Made by a program: the position numbers and the translations under genes
Shown here: positions 11,457 to 23,537 of the stretch, piece after piece
How positions within the stretch are numbered: position 1 is the first letter of the stretch
Layout of the letters: the number at the start of each line of letters is the position of its first letter
The notes under the pieces: generated by a model
What the model was told of the DNA's origin: nothing
The model's input: the letters and a program-made list of their open reading frames with translations, nothing else
Databases searched by the model: none
From: Brachionus manjavacas
Lineage: Eukaryota > Rotifera > Eurotatoria > Ploima > Brachionidae
Assembly (NCBI GenBank): GCA_019054805.1
Contig: JAHQIY010000014.1
Location: forward strand, 248,001 to 312,000
Direction: 5' to 3'
Length of the DNA: 64,000 bases

Positions 11457-12005
11457 TTAAAATTTGAATTCGCTCAAAATTCTATTTCGCTTTTGTGCCT
11501 TGAATTCTTTACAGTAAGTAATTGTGTGTGCATTTTCGCCTGATTGACCACAAGCTGGACAAATATACTTTTTCAGCAATGGGCAAGTGACTCGGCCTTG
11601 AATATTCTTGATTGTATGAGATTTGTAGATGTGCTCAGGCTCTCGGTTTGTTTTACAAAATGTGCACATTATTTGCTTGCTTGGATTCTTTTTCAAAATA
11701 CGAGCACTTTTGGTAGCATATTTTGCCAAATCAAATTTGATCATTTCGGATGGTCTGATTTTACATTGACCACTTGGGATAAAATAGTCTTGAGATGAAA
11801 AACTAGTTGAGACTGTAGATGAAGACAAGGATGAGTCAACTGAAGAATTTGGTGACACTGAACAAGAATTGTTGGTTTTTCTTATTTGATTACCATATAA
11901 AAGGTGTTCTCTGGTAATGATCGAATCAACAAATTCCTGTAACCCAGAGACCAGACTAATGCTGCTGCTCCTAATGTTGATGTTGCTAGTGTTAATGTAT
12001 TCCAT
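11457..12005 (-). CDS. nanos: Nanos RNA-binding translational repressor
   Basis: Intronless gene for 182 residues. The C-terminal nanos zinc-finger domain is complete: finger 1 uses C114, C117, H130 and C141; finger 2 uses C149, C152, H160 and C165, with family spacing and the conserved ACGQSGENAHTITYC block. The N-terminal half is Ser-rich and low in complexity; GLQEFVDSII near residues 21-30 may correspond to the CCR4-NOT interacting motif, which is inference. Nanos works with Pumilio on mRNA 3' UTRs to repress translation in germ line and stem cells. The ATG at 12005 begins the only long frame. It is convergent with the SLC17 gene. Identification is secure from the two CCHC fingers. Confidence 0.93.
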   Translation of the reverse strand: MEYINTSNINIRSSSISLVSGLQEFVDSIITREHLLYGNQIRKTNNSCSVSPNSSVDSSLSSSTVSTSFSSQDYFIPSGQCKIRPSEMIKFDLAKYATKSARILKKNPSKQIMCTFCKTNREPEHIYKSHTIKNIQGRVTCPLLKKYICPACGQSGENAHTITYCKEFKAQKRNRILSEFKF

Positions 12006-12373
12006 TGCTCAATTTATTAAATTTTATTCAAGTTAATTAAATTAATTTTTGTTTGTTTTCAATCTCAGCAATTCAAGAGTATAAATACTCAGGCAATTAA
12101 TTAGAACAGATAACTAGGTGTGAATTTTGTACATTTTTCAGATTTTAAATCAAAGATTTAAATAAGCGTACCTTTTAGTACAGGAAATTCAATGTTTTGC
12201 TTCGGCAGAAATAAATGCTCTTTTTGAGTTTTTTTTTTTGAATAAAAACTAATTAAATAAATAAATAAAATGATTACTTTAAAATTATGTAGCAACCTAT
12301 TTCAATACTTGTCTTTTAAACTTTCTTAAGATTTTTTTTTTTCATTTTAATAACCCTATTTTTATTTTATTTT
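12006..12373. other. Upstream region of nanos
   Basis: Contains the 5' flank of the minus-strand nanos gene. AT-rich; no core promoter motif stands out by eye. Confidence 0.4.
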
Positions 12374-12428
12374 ATAATTATTCTGAAGGAGCTCTAGCTC
12401 GGTACAGAAAACAAATAAATAATAAATC
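12374..12428 (+). mobile_element. 3' tail of a non-LTR element family (CTGAAGGAGCTCTAGCTCGG tail)
   Basis: A short insertion consisting only of a 3' tail: CTGAAGGAGCTCTAGCTCGG, then TACAGA and an AAAT-rich tract. The same tail occurs at 17071-17130 (minus strand, attached to a LINE reverse-transcriptase fragment) and on both sides of the SINE complex at 26440-27095. This copy is extremely 5' truncated. Confidence 0.7.
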
Positions 12429-12550
12429 AAAATATTTTATTGATTAATTATAGATTATATATATTAATAATTGAACATATAAAAAATTTTTAAATTTTTT
12501 ATTTTAATCATTAAATAAATTTTCATGACAAATACTTCTTATTATTCTTC

Positions 12551-13115
12551 TAGATTACGCAGTGCAGGTTTGGAATCCAAGTATGAAAATGGACGTAAAT
12601 GCGTTGGAAAAGGTGCAAGAGAGGGCAACAAAAATACCTTTGTCTGTAAGAAACATGCCGTATGAAAAGAGGCTGACAAAATTAGGACTGACAAAGCTGA
12701 GTGAAAGAAGAGTGAGAGGGGACTTGATTGAAATGTACAAACTAGTGAATGGAATAGAAAAGGTAAGCTTGGTCAAGAATCTAGTGAATAAATCAGAAAA
12801 CAAGGGACCATCCGGGGCGTTTAGAGGAAATAGCATCAGAGTCCAGAGAGAAAGTTTCCCAGCTAAAATTAGAAACGATTTTGCGGCTGCAGTAAATGCC
12901 AGACATGTATTTTTCTCAAACAGAGTAGTTCCGCATTGGAATAGGTTGCCAGAATACGTGTCGAAATCCAAGTCAACCGCTAATTTTAAAATGGCTTTAG
13001 ATAAGTTCAATGGAATCGGCTGCTACAGCTCTACACGGCCAATTGGCGGTGATGGGCTTAGACAATCTACATGTTAGGTGTCGCAGCAAGAACTACTACT
13101 ACTACTACTACTACT
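12551..13115 (+). mobile_element. 5'-truncated LINE (jockey/CR1-like), RT C-terminus, (ACT)n tail
   Basis: An open frame of about 171 residues starts inside the element. It shows the C-terminal end of a non-LTR reverse transcriptase: VQVWNPSMK, LEKVQERATK, YEKRLTKLGL, RRVRGDLIEMYK and VPHWNRLPEYV. There is no catalytic core. The piece ends in an ACT microsatellite (about 13092-13115), as does the LINE at 13382. An uninterrupted frame suggests a fairly recent insertion. No clear target-site duplication was found. Confidence 0.85.
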
Positions 13116-13381
13116 TATTAGTGTCCAAGATTTCTTTAACCTCTTTGCACATTTTTTTTATTTATTCTATTTGTTGAGTAGAGTATTTAAAATAATTAAA
13201 AAAAAAAATTTCAAAATCAGTTGTTCGAATTGACAAATAAAATATTAATACTTTAAGATTTATTTATTTTTTGTCTCTATGATCTATTCTAATTAGATTT
13301 TTTTTGCAATTTGTAAGAATAATTTATTTAAATTTTAAAATTCTTTCATCGCTTGTCTAATAATTTTCAATTAGGTTTTAA

Positions 13382-15051
13382 AGTTTTAAAGTATTTGATG
13401 GGGAGCTTCCACCTTTTGTAGCTGAACTAAATGAAAACTGTTCAGAATATGTTGACATTGAACCAAATGATATAAGTTATGAATTGGTTTATAAAAAATT
13501 ACAAGACCTTAATCAAAATAAATCATGTGGTGTAGACAAGCTTCATCCGCTATTGCTAAAAAAATGTGCAGAAGCCTTTACTGTTCCTTTAACTTTAATT
13601 TTCAGAAAGTCTTTATCTAATAGTCAGCTTCCAATACAATTCAGATCAGCAAATATTACTCCATTGTTTAAAAAAGGTGATAAATCAACGGCCAGCAATT
13701 ATCGTCCCGTGTCTTTAACTTCAATTCCGTGCAAAATAATGGAAAGCATAATAAGAACTAAAATGGAAGACTATCTTTATAAGAACAATATTATATCTAA
13801 AGAACAGCATGGATTTGTCAGGAAAAAGTCATGTACATCTAATCTTTTGGAAACTCTAGATTTCATCTCAATGAGTCTAGACAAAAGTATTCCTGTTGAT
13901 GTAATTCTGCTAGATTTTGCCAAAGCATTTGATACTGTTCCGCACAGACGACTAATAGCTAAATTGAAAGCGTATGGCTTTGATGGTCTGACACTAAAAT
14001 GGATTGAAGCTTTCTTGAAAAATAGAAGACAACGAGTTGTTCAAGGTGAAATTTTGTCGGATTGGGTTGAGATTTTTAGCGGTGTACCACAAGGATCAGT
14101 GATTGGTCCACTTTTGTTCGTTTTGTATATCAATGATCTACCAAAAGGAATAGAGAATATTGTCAAAATGTATGCAGATGATACAAAAATATTCTCGCAA
14201 ACGGTATCAGAAATAAGCGCAGTGAAACTTCAATCAGATTTAGATTTAATTTTCAAGTGGACTCAAGATTGGCTTCTTCTCTTCAACACATCAAAATGTG
14301 TGGTTATGCATTACGGTCATAAAAACAAAAAATTCACTTATTTTATTAATGGTAAACAGTTATCAACGTCTGAAACCGAAAGAGATCTTGGAGTTATCTT
14401 CAATACAAATCTCAAATGGAAAAATCAAGTGATAGAGGCTACAAACAAAGCAAATCAAATGTTGGGTCGCATCAGGAAATCATTCGCTCGTTTTGATTGT
14501 AAGTTATTTAGATCATTGTATTTAACTTTTGTTCGTCCTCTTTTGGAATTTGCTGTGCCTGTATGGTCTCCATTTCTTAAGTCGGATTGTGAGAATCTTG
14601 AGAGGATTCAACGCAGAGCTACGAAATTTGTTTCTTCAATTAGAAACAAACCGTATGAAAGCAGATTGAAGGCTTTAAACATTCCAAATCTGGTGGAAAG
14701 AAGAAAAAGAGGTGATCTAATTCAATTATACAAGTTCATGCATGGAATAGAATTGGTTGAAAAAAGCAACAATTTTAATGTCACCAAAATCCAAGGAAGA
14801 GGTCACTGCTTCAAATATCACAAAGAAATTTCGAGGCTCCAACATAGAGATAACTTTTTTCAACAGAACCGCTAACATATGGAACTCACTGCCAAATCAA
14901 TTAGTTGAAGCCCCTAATGTTAACAGCTTTAAAGCAGGCATTGATTGCTGGATGAGCAGCAATCAATCACATCAGCTGTCATAGTGTGCCTTATCAGCAC
15001 ACTCGCTGGCTAGCCAGCTACAGTCAAAACTACTACTACTACTACTACTAA
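13382..15051 (+). mobile_element. LINE (jockey/CR1-like) with full RT domain, one frameshift, (ACT)n tail
   Basis: The open frame from 13382 to 14875 holds the whole reverse-transcriptase domain: SCGVDKLHPLLLKKCAEAF, VILLDFAKAFDTVPHRRL (motif A), GVPQGSVIGPLLFVLYINDL (motif B) and KMYADDTKIF (motif C, catalytic YADD), then the thumb and RIQRRATKFV. The frame shifts in a T6 run near 14852-14857; the last segment, with NIWNSLPNQLVEAPN, continues in the next frame to 14984. The 3' end has a 14-bp palindrome (15005-15018) and an ACT microsatellite (15029-15050). The endonuclease domain is missing (5' truncation near 13385). One single-base lesion suggests a young copy. Confidence 0.9.
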
Positions 15052-15697
15052 AGTAGTTTTAATTGTAAAATTTTTATTTTTCAACTCTTAAGTAACACAC
15101 AATTTAATTAAATATAATCAATTTATTGACAAATATTTATTTAGTTTTTTCTTTAAAATGGACTGTTAAATGATACATTGTTTTTTTTTTCACCGTTTTA
15201 AGTTTACAGTAAAATCTGTAGTAAAAAATGCATATTTTTAAAGGGAATTTAAATTTTGTATGCCTCTCCTCTTTTATTTAGTAAATTTACCAAAATTAAC
15301 TTTATTTTTAAATTCATTAAAAATAAAAGCAGAACATCACGGTAATTAATGAAAGACTAGTCCAATAATAATTCCGCCTACTTTGACAAAAAGATTGCTA
15401 GTTTTGAGTTAAATAAGTCTAAATTAAAATAAACAACGTTTTTGTATTAATTAACATTTATTAAAATAAAATAAATTGATTCTAAACCATTCAGTAGAAA
15501 GTATTTGTTTTTTTGAATGTTGATTCAAAAGCCATTTTTCTCTAAAAGAAAAAAAATTATTTAAAATTTTAAAGCAAAAAATTTATGTTAATCCAAAGCG
15601 CTGGGGTGTTTAAAGCTAGTTTGGTGCACTCAGGAGCTATATTTTCTCTTCTACATATAAAATAAATCTACAATAAACAAAATTACGCTAATTAATT
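15052..15697. other. Intergenic region
   Basis: AT-rich spacer between the LINE and the last exon of calaxin. No gene is recognised. Confidence 0.45.
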
Positions 15698-16447
15698 TTA
15701 TTTTGTACTTAAAGATCCTGATCGAAATGTGGCTAAAAATGCTTTTACAGTCTTATAACACGGTGAAAACAAATTATTCAAAAAAGGTTAATTTAAAAAA
15801 GATTTAATTGAAAAAAATTACTTTATGATCGGGCAAGCACTGACCAAAGCATTCGAGGAGCAGAGGGTCGGCTAGAACTGAATCATGAAAATCCTGAAAA
15901 GACAACCGACTGTCGTGATCTTTGTCCATTTTTTTCAAAGCTATTTCAACCAAATCTTTGATGCCCTCGTCAGGGTCTTCCTCTGACGGCTGCTTAATTA
16001 TACTTGTCTTGAGCATTTGGAACATTTCCTCTCTTGATATGTAGCCATCTCCATTCAAGTCGTACACAGTGAACGCATAGCGTATCTTTTCTTCATGGGT
16101 CCCCCGCAAAAAAATGGACAAGCCCTCGACCCATTCGGTCATGCTTATGTAGCCGTCATTGTCTCGGTCAAAAGCGCGGAAAACTCTGTCCATTAGGATA
16201 TCGTCGGTCATGTCAAATGAGTTGTGCAGAACGTCGCGGAATTTCAGCCGATCCATTCGGTCCTGATTTTTGGTTATGGTTTTGTAAATGTTTAAGAGCG
16301 CTTCGATTTCGTTTTTACCAACTAAAAAATATTTAAGACAAAATTTTAAGCAATAAGAGAATTTTTGTTACAATGGACTTTTTTGGCGCACAAATCATCG
16401 ATGGCCACTTGAACCGCCTTTCGGGTTATGTGATGTGCCGTGGTCAT
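15698..16447 (-). CDS. CLXN: Calaxin (EFCAB1), ciliary dynein-associated EF-hand protein
   Basis: Three exons on the minus strand join in phase (16447-16372, 16321-15822, 15751-15698) into 209 residues; human calaxin has 211. Calaxin is a calcium sensor of the outer dynein arm docking region that adjusts ciliary and flagellar beating. EF loops: [12 protein letters not shown] (about 77-88), [12 protein letters not shown] (113-124) and [12 protein letters not shown] (158-169, with Asp at position 12). Family blocks [40 protein letters not shown] and [11 protein letters not shown] are nearly unchanged from vertebrates. The short last exon supplies [10 protein letters not shown], matching the calaxin C-terminus and confirming a splice that would otherwise end in the intron-encoded VIFFN. 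Introns are 50 and 70 bp. Confidence 0.95.
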
Positions 16448-17070
16448 TTCTCTGCTAAAATCAGCGAAAATCCGTCTTATTTAATAATTTAGTTTTAGCT
16501 TTAATTTTATGATTGAGTGTGGGTTTAGCTTTATAGTTCGGTTGTCATAGAAACCGATGAAAACTTCTCAATGTAATAATCTAATTGAAATATTCAAGTT
16601 CTGAATTAATAAAATTTAATTTTAAATTTAATTTTTTTAAATGGTTCAAAATTTACTACAAACTAAAATTTAGTAAGCTTACTAAAAATGTGAATATTTT
16701 GCTATTTTAAAAAAATTTATTTCCTAATTGTCCAAAACTAATTTTGTTGCTAATGGTCGCGGTCAAATTTCAGAATACATCATATAGGATCGGGTTGACA
16801 TGCTAGCCGAAATTCAAATTTCAAAGTAAGCCAAACAAGAGACAAAAAAAGTTGGAATTGTATAGTAGAAGTATCGGAAAAAATTCTTTTAAAATTGTAA
16901 AAGTTAGAATGTTAAATGCTTGTTAGTTAGGATTTTTTTTAATTACAAGAAAAAATGCCTTCTTTTTTAAAATTATTTAATTTTTCTCAATTTATTTGCA
17001 TGTTTAATTAGAACAAAAAATTAAGGAAAATTCTTTCTGTGAATTGCTTATAATTTTATAACAATAATAA
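16448..17070. other. Upstream region of calaxin
   Basis: Non-coding AT-rich sequence between calaxin and a minus-strand LINE fragment. No RFX-type X-box was identified with confidence. Confidence 0.4.
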
Positions 17071-18015
17071 TAATTATTATTTATTTATTTATTTGCTCTG
17101 TACCGAGCTAGGGCTCCTTCAGAATAATTTAAAAAAATCAAAATCAAAAATAAAAGCTGAATAAATGAGATAAAAATAATAATAATAGTAATAAATAAAA
17201 GCTATGACGTTGAAAGCCATACCAAATGGATTTTTAAGGCCCATTCTATTCAAATTTTTGAAGCTGGTTTTAAAATTGATTAATAGCATTTTGTATCAAT
17301 TATCTCTTTCGGTAGACAATTCCAAACAGTTGACCCTCTCTTAACAAATAAATTGTGACGTTGTTCGCAGTTTTTCACCAGCTGTCTTTCTATAATAAAG
17401 TTAAGAAATAAAGGCCCTTGACTTGGTCAATTTGAAGAGTAATTTTTGAATATAGCAGGATTGTGCCAGTGAGTCTAATCAAAATCCTTTTGTGAGTAGG
17501 CCAAAAATATAAAAATACCCAAATCACGTTCACCTTCAGCATCTGCTACTAATGTATAGTTTTAAGTCCGATTGTGACGAGATTTTCACTACCAAAATGG
17601 ACTTCTTTGCATTTATCTTTATTCAATGTAATCTCCAAAACATTCTCCAATGACTTATTTTGTTTTAGTTACCTGATAGGTTTACTATAATGACCTAAAG
17701 CTTCTCCATATTTTGTTTGACCTAAAGCTTCTGGATTTTTTATCTAAATTTAGATTCCAAAAAAATGAACTTTGGTAGAGAAACAATGATGAAAATTTCA
17801 GGTTTAATTAGGAAATTAAGTTTAAAAGGACTAAAAAAATGGAAATGTATGTTGATGTATGTAGATCATAAACAATATCGGTCCGAGGATAGCGCTGTGT
17901 GAAACACCATTGCATCTACCCAGTCTGAAATACAGTTGTCGGTAAAAAAAGCACTAAACCAGGCAACTATTTTTGGATTGAAGTCATACTTTTTCAGACT
18001 TTACTAATAAGGCAT
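17071..18015 (-). mobile_element. Degenerate LINE fragment, minus strand, AAAT-tailed family
   Basis: Read on the minus strand, scattered frames give IVAWFSAFFTDNCISDW and SAILGPILFMIYI (RT motif B region), then LNKDKCKEVHFGSENL and EGERDLGIFI (thumb), then RGSTVWNCLPKEIIDTK (C-terminus), separated by stops and frameshifts. The element ends at 17071-17130 with a variant of the CTGAAGGAGCTCTAGCTCGG tail and an AAAT repeat. This ties that tail to a LINE and distinguishes this family from the ACT-tailed one. Confidence 0.75.
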
Positions 18016-19995
18016 CACTGCCTCATCATTTTCCTGAAACAAATTGAAATTTAAATGTTACTTTAAAATTAATTAACGTTTTTCCGAGATTTTTTTTAAA
18101 ATAATCAAAAAATAGGCATTATTAATATTTGTTTAAAAAACAAAAACAAAATATAAAAAAATGCTAAAGCTTAAGTTCCGAAGGACCAAAACATGTTCTG
18201 TAAATTATAGCAACTGATACATCCATTGTTTAAAGTTGTGTTGGTTTTTTAGTAGAATACTATATCCAAAGTTCTGAGTTTTGCAGAATCAGTATGCTTG
18301 TGGAAGAAGATTAGAAGTATTAGAAGTAAACAGGATAAAAAATATTCAAATTTAAAATCTTGAATTATTTAATTAAAAGTTTTACTCAAATTCGATTTAT
18401 GATGAGCTTTTTTTTGTGGGGTCTACCAGATTTTCTGTTGGCAACTGCTTGAGCGCATTTAATTTTAATTAAAGACAATTATCTCACTTCATTCTTTTTT
18501 GAAAAATTAAAACAAAAAAAAATTCAATAATCAGAATGAAGCTGTCTGGAATGACTAAATTTTTTAAAAATAATAATAATAATAACAATTTTAGTTTATT
18601 AATAAATGGCTCAAAATCCATTTTGAAATTTTAACAAAATTTGTTAATTATTGTTAAATTAATTTTAGGTTAACGTTCACAAGATAGAATTGTTAATTAA
18701 TTTTGATTTGATTAAATATAGAATCGATTTTTTATTTTTTTATTTTTAATTGAAAAAAAATAAAGCATATTAAATAATATAGAATTTAAAAAATAAAGAA
18801 ATAAATATATTGTTCTAAAATTTTTTGTCTAATGAATAGTTATTCTTATACTTTATCATCCAATAAATTAATGATACCACTGGGATCATTTATAAATTAA
18901 ATGATTTAAAAAAAAATCCAAATCAAATACATTGTATTCATCTATCAAATTTTTGAGCTTTGCTTCACGTATCAAACCTTCTTTTTTGTTTGTTATAAAG
19001 TCTCACCTGAAAACAATATTTGTTTTGTCAAATATAAAGCTATATAATTGTTGTTCGATCTTGATTTAGTAATAAGAGGCGAATAATTTTCCATATATAA
19101 CATAATAATTTAATAGCTTAATTAAGTTCTAAACTAAAAACAGTTAGTTAAAATTGTTAAATAAAAAACTAAAAAAAATTCTATCAATTTAAATTTCTAG
19201 TATTTTTTTTGTAAATTTTTTTTCCTAACATTTGATAGTTCACCAAAATTTTGTATACCAAAATCTATTTTGAGAAAGTTATTAATGTTTTTATTCGAAC
19301 AAAATTACCCTGCTCCGAAAAATTGTAGCCTTCTTCAGCCTCCCGATACGATTAGGCTTTGAAATTATTCATTCGCAAAATAAATTTTTTAATTTTTTAA
19401 AAAATTCAAAATTTTTTTTAAAACACTCTTATTATTTTTGAATGCAATATTTAGCAAAATGAATGAGAAATTTTTTGGGATGTTTAATTATTCTCTTAAA
19501 AATCAGATAAATTAAAATTTCATTTGATAATGATGCCTTTTATTATATTTTTGATATATTTGAAATATTATACTAGTTTTTTGGGCTTCTTTTGTTCTCC
19601 TTTTTTTTTAAATTTAATATCAAAAAAAATTTCAATTAAATCGTTTAAATATTTCATTAAATCGACATATATCAATACATCTCCACTTTTTCAATAAAAT
19701 TTTATTTTAAAATTTAATTTTCTTCATTCTTTTCTCATTTATATCTAATCGGAATAAATATTGATATTAAACTTCAACTTGCTTTTATTTGAAAGTAATA
19801 TTTAACTTTTTATTATATAAAAGAAGTCTAAAAAATAAATTTAACAATTTAAAAGATTTTTTTCCAATTACAGGATATTTTCTTATGTAAATACGTCAAG
19901 CCTTAAAAAATTTTTATAAGTAAATATATTTTAATTGATGTTTCCTTTTGATTTAAATATCACGGTAGGAACAGACTTTTATTTTTAAATCAAAA
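18016..19995. other. Intergenic region with possible LINE endonuclease scrap
   Basis: Nearly 2 kb without a gene. On the minus strand, around 18930-19015, LKNLIDEYNVFDL preceded by DFITNKK resembles the GDFN...LxxLIxxYxLxD part of LINE endonucleases and could be the upstream end of the fragment at 17071-18015. The match is short. The rest is AT-rich and unassigned. Confidence 0.35.
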
Positions 19996-21481
19996 ATGTC
20001 TTTTCTAATAAAAATTTTATTTATACTATTAATTAAGCTAACCGAAGGTAATTTTTTGTTTATATCATACAAACTTTATAAGATTTTTAATATTTTTAGA
20101 GGATTTCATTTTTATGAAGTCTCGAAAATATTCTTTGGATGCGCTTGGATCAATATTTTTTCAAAGCAAAACTCGACTGGAATGTTTTAAACATTGTTCT
20201 ATCAATGAATCTTGTAAATCTGCTAAATATTCAAATAAAAACTGTGCTTTGTATGATTCAACGATAGATTTCAATTTAATTAAAGATGTTTTTGTAAAAT
20301 GTAAAATTTATATTTTAAAATTTTTTTAACTAATTTTTATTAAAATATTCCTAGTTAAAGCAATAAAATCATTTAAAGAATCAATGAACAATTGCAAAAG
20401 TACTTCAATCAATTTAGATCATCAGTCAATTATTTATATAGATCCAAAAGTTTTTAATGGAAAAACTAATTTAGAACATTTAAGCTTACTAGGTAACGAT
20501 TTGTCTAAGTTAGATTCCTCGATATTTAAAGATTTATGTCATTTAAAAGTATTAGTTCTTTCTTATAACAAATTTTTAGGTGTTGACGATTTTCTTAAGC
20601 CTTTGGTAAATTTAAAATATTTAAGCTTTAAGGAAAATAAAATATCTATAATTCATGAGGAATCATTAAAATATTTGACAGAATTAAAAAAATTATTTCT
20701 CGAAAAAAATCTAATTAAAGAATTGTTCAAGGATACATTTTCAAATTTAAAAAAATTAGAATTTTTAAACATTTCATCTAATAAAATTAACAAAATAAGT
20801 AATGAGACATTTAAAAATTTGAAATTGTTATTAGATCTCGATTTATCAAAAAACGAAATTTCAAAACTAGATTCATCTATTTTTGAAAATATGAAAAATC
20901 TTACAACTCTCAACTTGTCCAGTAATGAAATCAATTTTATCAATACAGATAGTTTTAAAGGACTTATTAATTTAAAAAATTTAATATTAGGACAAAATAA
21001 TCTTGCATTTTTGGACAAAACTATTTTTGACGATCTAACAAGCTTAGTTGTTCTTGATTTAAGTTATAATAATTTAAGAACAATTGATTTTGGTTATTTG
21101 AGAAATTTGAAAATACTAAATTTGAAAAATAATCAACTTCAAAATTTTAGAACTAATTTAACATCATTAAAAGAGCTTAATCTTGGCAAAAATCCATTAG
21201 GCTATTTAAATTATTCAATCACTAGTAATGAAGAAATTTATGAATTAGAAAGTATTTATCTAGATAATTGTAACCTTACTTTTATTACTAAGGAAGCTTT
21301 TAATAATTTAAAAAAGCTAAGCTACATTGAATTGATTTCGAATCCGCACTTAGAAATTTTGGAGAATATTTTTGAAAATCTGACAAATTTAACAAAAATT
21401 ATTTTAGACAATCATTTGACAAACACTTCGATTAATTTACCTGTCTTGTCGCAATTCGAAAATATTTTTTATTATATTTAA
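19996..21481 (+). CDS. Secreted leucine-rich-repeat protein with PAN/apple-like N-terminus
   Basis: Three exons join in phase (19996-20047, 20100-20300, 20355-21481) into 459 residues. Exon 1 is a signal peptide (MSFLIKILFILLIKLTEG). Exon 2 encodes a short cysteine module, RLECFKHCSINESCKSAKYS followed by NKNCALYD, with the C-x3-C-x5-C pattern of PAN/apple domains. Exon 3 holds about 12 LRRs of 23-25 residues (consensus LxxLxLSxNxIxxLxxxxFxxL). There is no LRR C-cap cysteine cluster, membrane span or clear GPI signal; the protein ends soon after the last repeat. Such proteins bind ligands outside the cell in adhesion, patterning or immunity; no specific role can be given. Very AT-rich and Asn/Lys-heavy, unlike the housekeeping genes. 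A similar cysteine cap begins the mucin-like protein at 52906. Confidence 0.82.
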
Positions 21482-21700
21482 AAATGATCTCAAAAAAAAT
21501 TTATTCAATTTAATTTAAGTAAATGGATTCTTTATTTTGTTAGAAAACTAACTGATTTTATTAATCTTTCCTTTAGAATTTTGTCAATCTAAAAAAAAAA
21601 CAATTAAAAAAATTATTTAAAATTATTTTTATAGATGATTGTTTATTTAGATGAACTTTAAGAATTTTATAAATAAAAAAATTTTAAGACAATTTTTAAA

Positions 21701-23537
21701 TTAATCAAAACTTGACAGACAAATGCTTGAATTTGTTCCGCCAAAGCCAAATGAATTTTTTAGAGCAACAAGTTTTTTATTAGGCAAATAAACATTATTT
21801 TTTTGAATCAAATTTAACTTTGGAACATGTTCCATTTCTAGCCCTGGATCAACATTTTCCAAATTTAAATTGAAAGGTAGAATTTTATTTTTACATGCTA
21901 GCACAGTAAGGATGACTTCGGCAGCACCAGCAGCTCCTAGTAGATGACCAAGAGCGCCTTTCATACTCGATATGTAAACTTGATTACATTTATTTTTTTC
22001 CTTAAATATTCTCTTGATCGCAGTCATTTCGGCAATATCACCTGCGGGAGTTGAAGTCGCATGACAATTTATGTAATGAAGCTCTTCTGGTCTAACCTTG
22101 GAATCCTCAAGAGTCATAGTCATGCAGTTAAAGGCACCATCTCCATTCGCACTAGGATTAGTTATGTGATTTGCATCGGCATTTATAGCTGAGCCGAGAA
22201 TTTCGGCATAAATTTGAGCGTTTCGTAATTTGGCATTTTCCAAGCTTTCTAAAATTAAACAACCAGCACCTTCGCTCATCACAAATCCATCTCTAAGTCT
22301 ATCGAACGGACGCGATGCTTTTTCTGCGCAATCATTAAATTTGGTTGCCAAAGCTCGCATAACACTAAAGCCGGCCATAGATACTGGATGAGTACACGCC
22401 TCAGTTGCACCGCAAACCATGACATCTACTAGACCATTTCGAATAAAATTGTATGCATCAGCAATTGCATGGGTCCCTGCAGCACATGCTGTAGTTACAC
22501 AATGATTAGGACCATTTAGTTTATATTTAATGCTGATTAATCCTGCGGAAAGATTTGGTAAAATTTTTGGCACAAAATATGGACTAATTGTTTTGTAGTT
22601 TTTTTTGTTATTTAAATTGATAGCTGCTTCTGATGTCTCTAATATGCCTGACATTCCAGTGCCTATTGAAGTTCCTGCTCTTTGATTTGTGTTTTCTGGT
22701 GTCCAGCCAGAATCTTTGATTGCTTCATCAGCCACAGCTAAAGCAAATATGTTCGCCCAGGACATTGACTTTAAATCAGATCTTCTAATTATACTTTTTG
22801 CTAATAAACTTTCAACAAGTTTATCTCGGTCTACTTGTCCCGCAATACGGCTTGGTAAATTTTGGTACTCTTAGATAGAAACATTAAAAAAATGAGATTA
22901 TGCAGAAAAGAATTCAATCTGGTCCTTTCTAAGAAATTGAAAATACAAAAGATAAATTTACTTTATTTTTAAATAAGTCATTTAAGTGAAGATCTGCTTA
23001 CTCTAGTGAATCCAAATTCATTTAGACTGGTACTAGATCTAACACCAGCAACTCTTGGACCTGCTTCTTAAAATGAAATTACAATTAACACAATTCATAC
23101 TAACCAATCTTATCAGGAAATAATTTGATAATCAGCAAAAAACCAAAAAAATAAATTAAAGGGAGCTGACTAAAAAGGAATTAGATTTTTTAAATGTTGA
23201 TAATGTTTTTTTCTATGTTTTCTGTCACAAAAAAAAGTATTTAGCTGATGGAAAGTAATTCTTCCCATTTATTTTCCGAACCCTATCTGAAAAAATCAAA
23301 TTTTTTATAATGACATTATCTTAATTTGTTCAATTGATGGTAATTTTTATCAAAAAGCCTCAAATGATTCGTACATGATTCGAATGATAAGCTAACAAAA
23401 AGTTTTTTGATACCTTCTGACACAAGCTGTTTAATTGCTGATTTTCCATTTATTAAATTGGTCCAATTTTCATTAACATTAAATCCTAAAGGAGTCAAAA
23501 GTCCAATACCAGTTACCACCACTCTGTGCCTAGCCAT
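21701..23537 (-). CDS. OXSM: 3-oxoacyl-ACP synthase, mitochondrial type (OXSM/FabF-like)
   Basis: Two exons (23537-23414 and 22869-21701; 544-bp intron) join in phase into 430 residues. The join reads LVSEEYQNLPSR, matching the equivalent stretch of animal OXSM, so the splice is well supported. The enzyme is the beta-ketoacyl-ACP synthase of mitochondrial type II fatty-acid synthesis, which elongates acyl-ACP with malonyl-ACP and feeds lipoate synthesis. Catalytic residues: C170 in TTACAAGTHA, H311 in NCHATSTPAGD, K345 and H350 in MKGALGHLLGAAG, with the glycine-rich end NSFGFGGTNSS. The ATG begins right at the first beta strand (MARHRVVVTGIGLLTPLG), so no mitochondrial presequence is present. 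An AG just before the ATG could be the acceptor of an undetected upstream exon. Confidence 0.93.

Noticed and set aside
13081..13121. CTA/ACT trinucleotide run considered as a CRISPR-like or regulatory array
   Set aside because: It is the microsatellite tail of a LINE insertion, as at 15029-15050.
16256..16447. Calaxin starting at the internal methionine near 16256
   Set aside because: An upstream exon and an in-phase splice supply the normal N-terminal 47 residues of the family.
20041..20190. A 64-residue protein reading through the first intron of the LRR gene
   Set aside because: It uses intron sequence and the wrong frame of exon 2; splicing gives an in-phase cysteine module instead.
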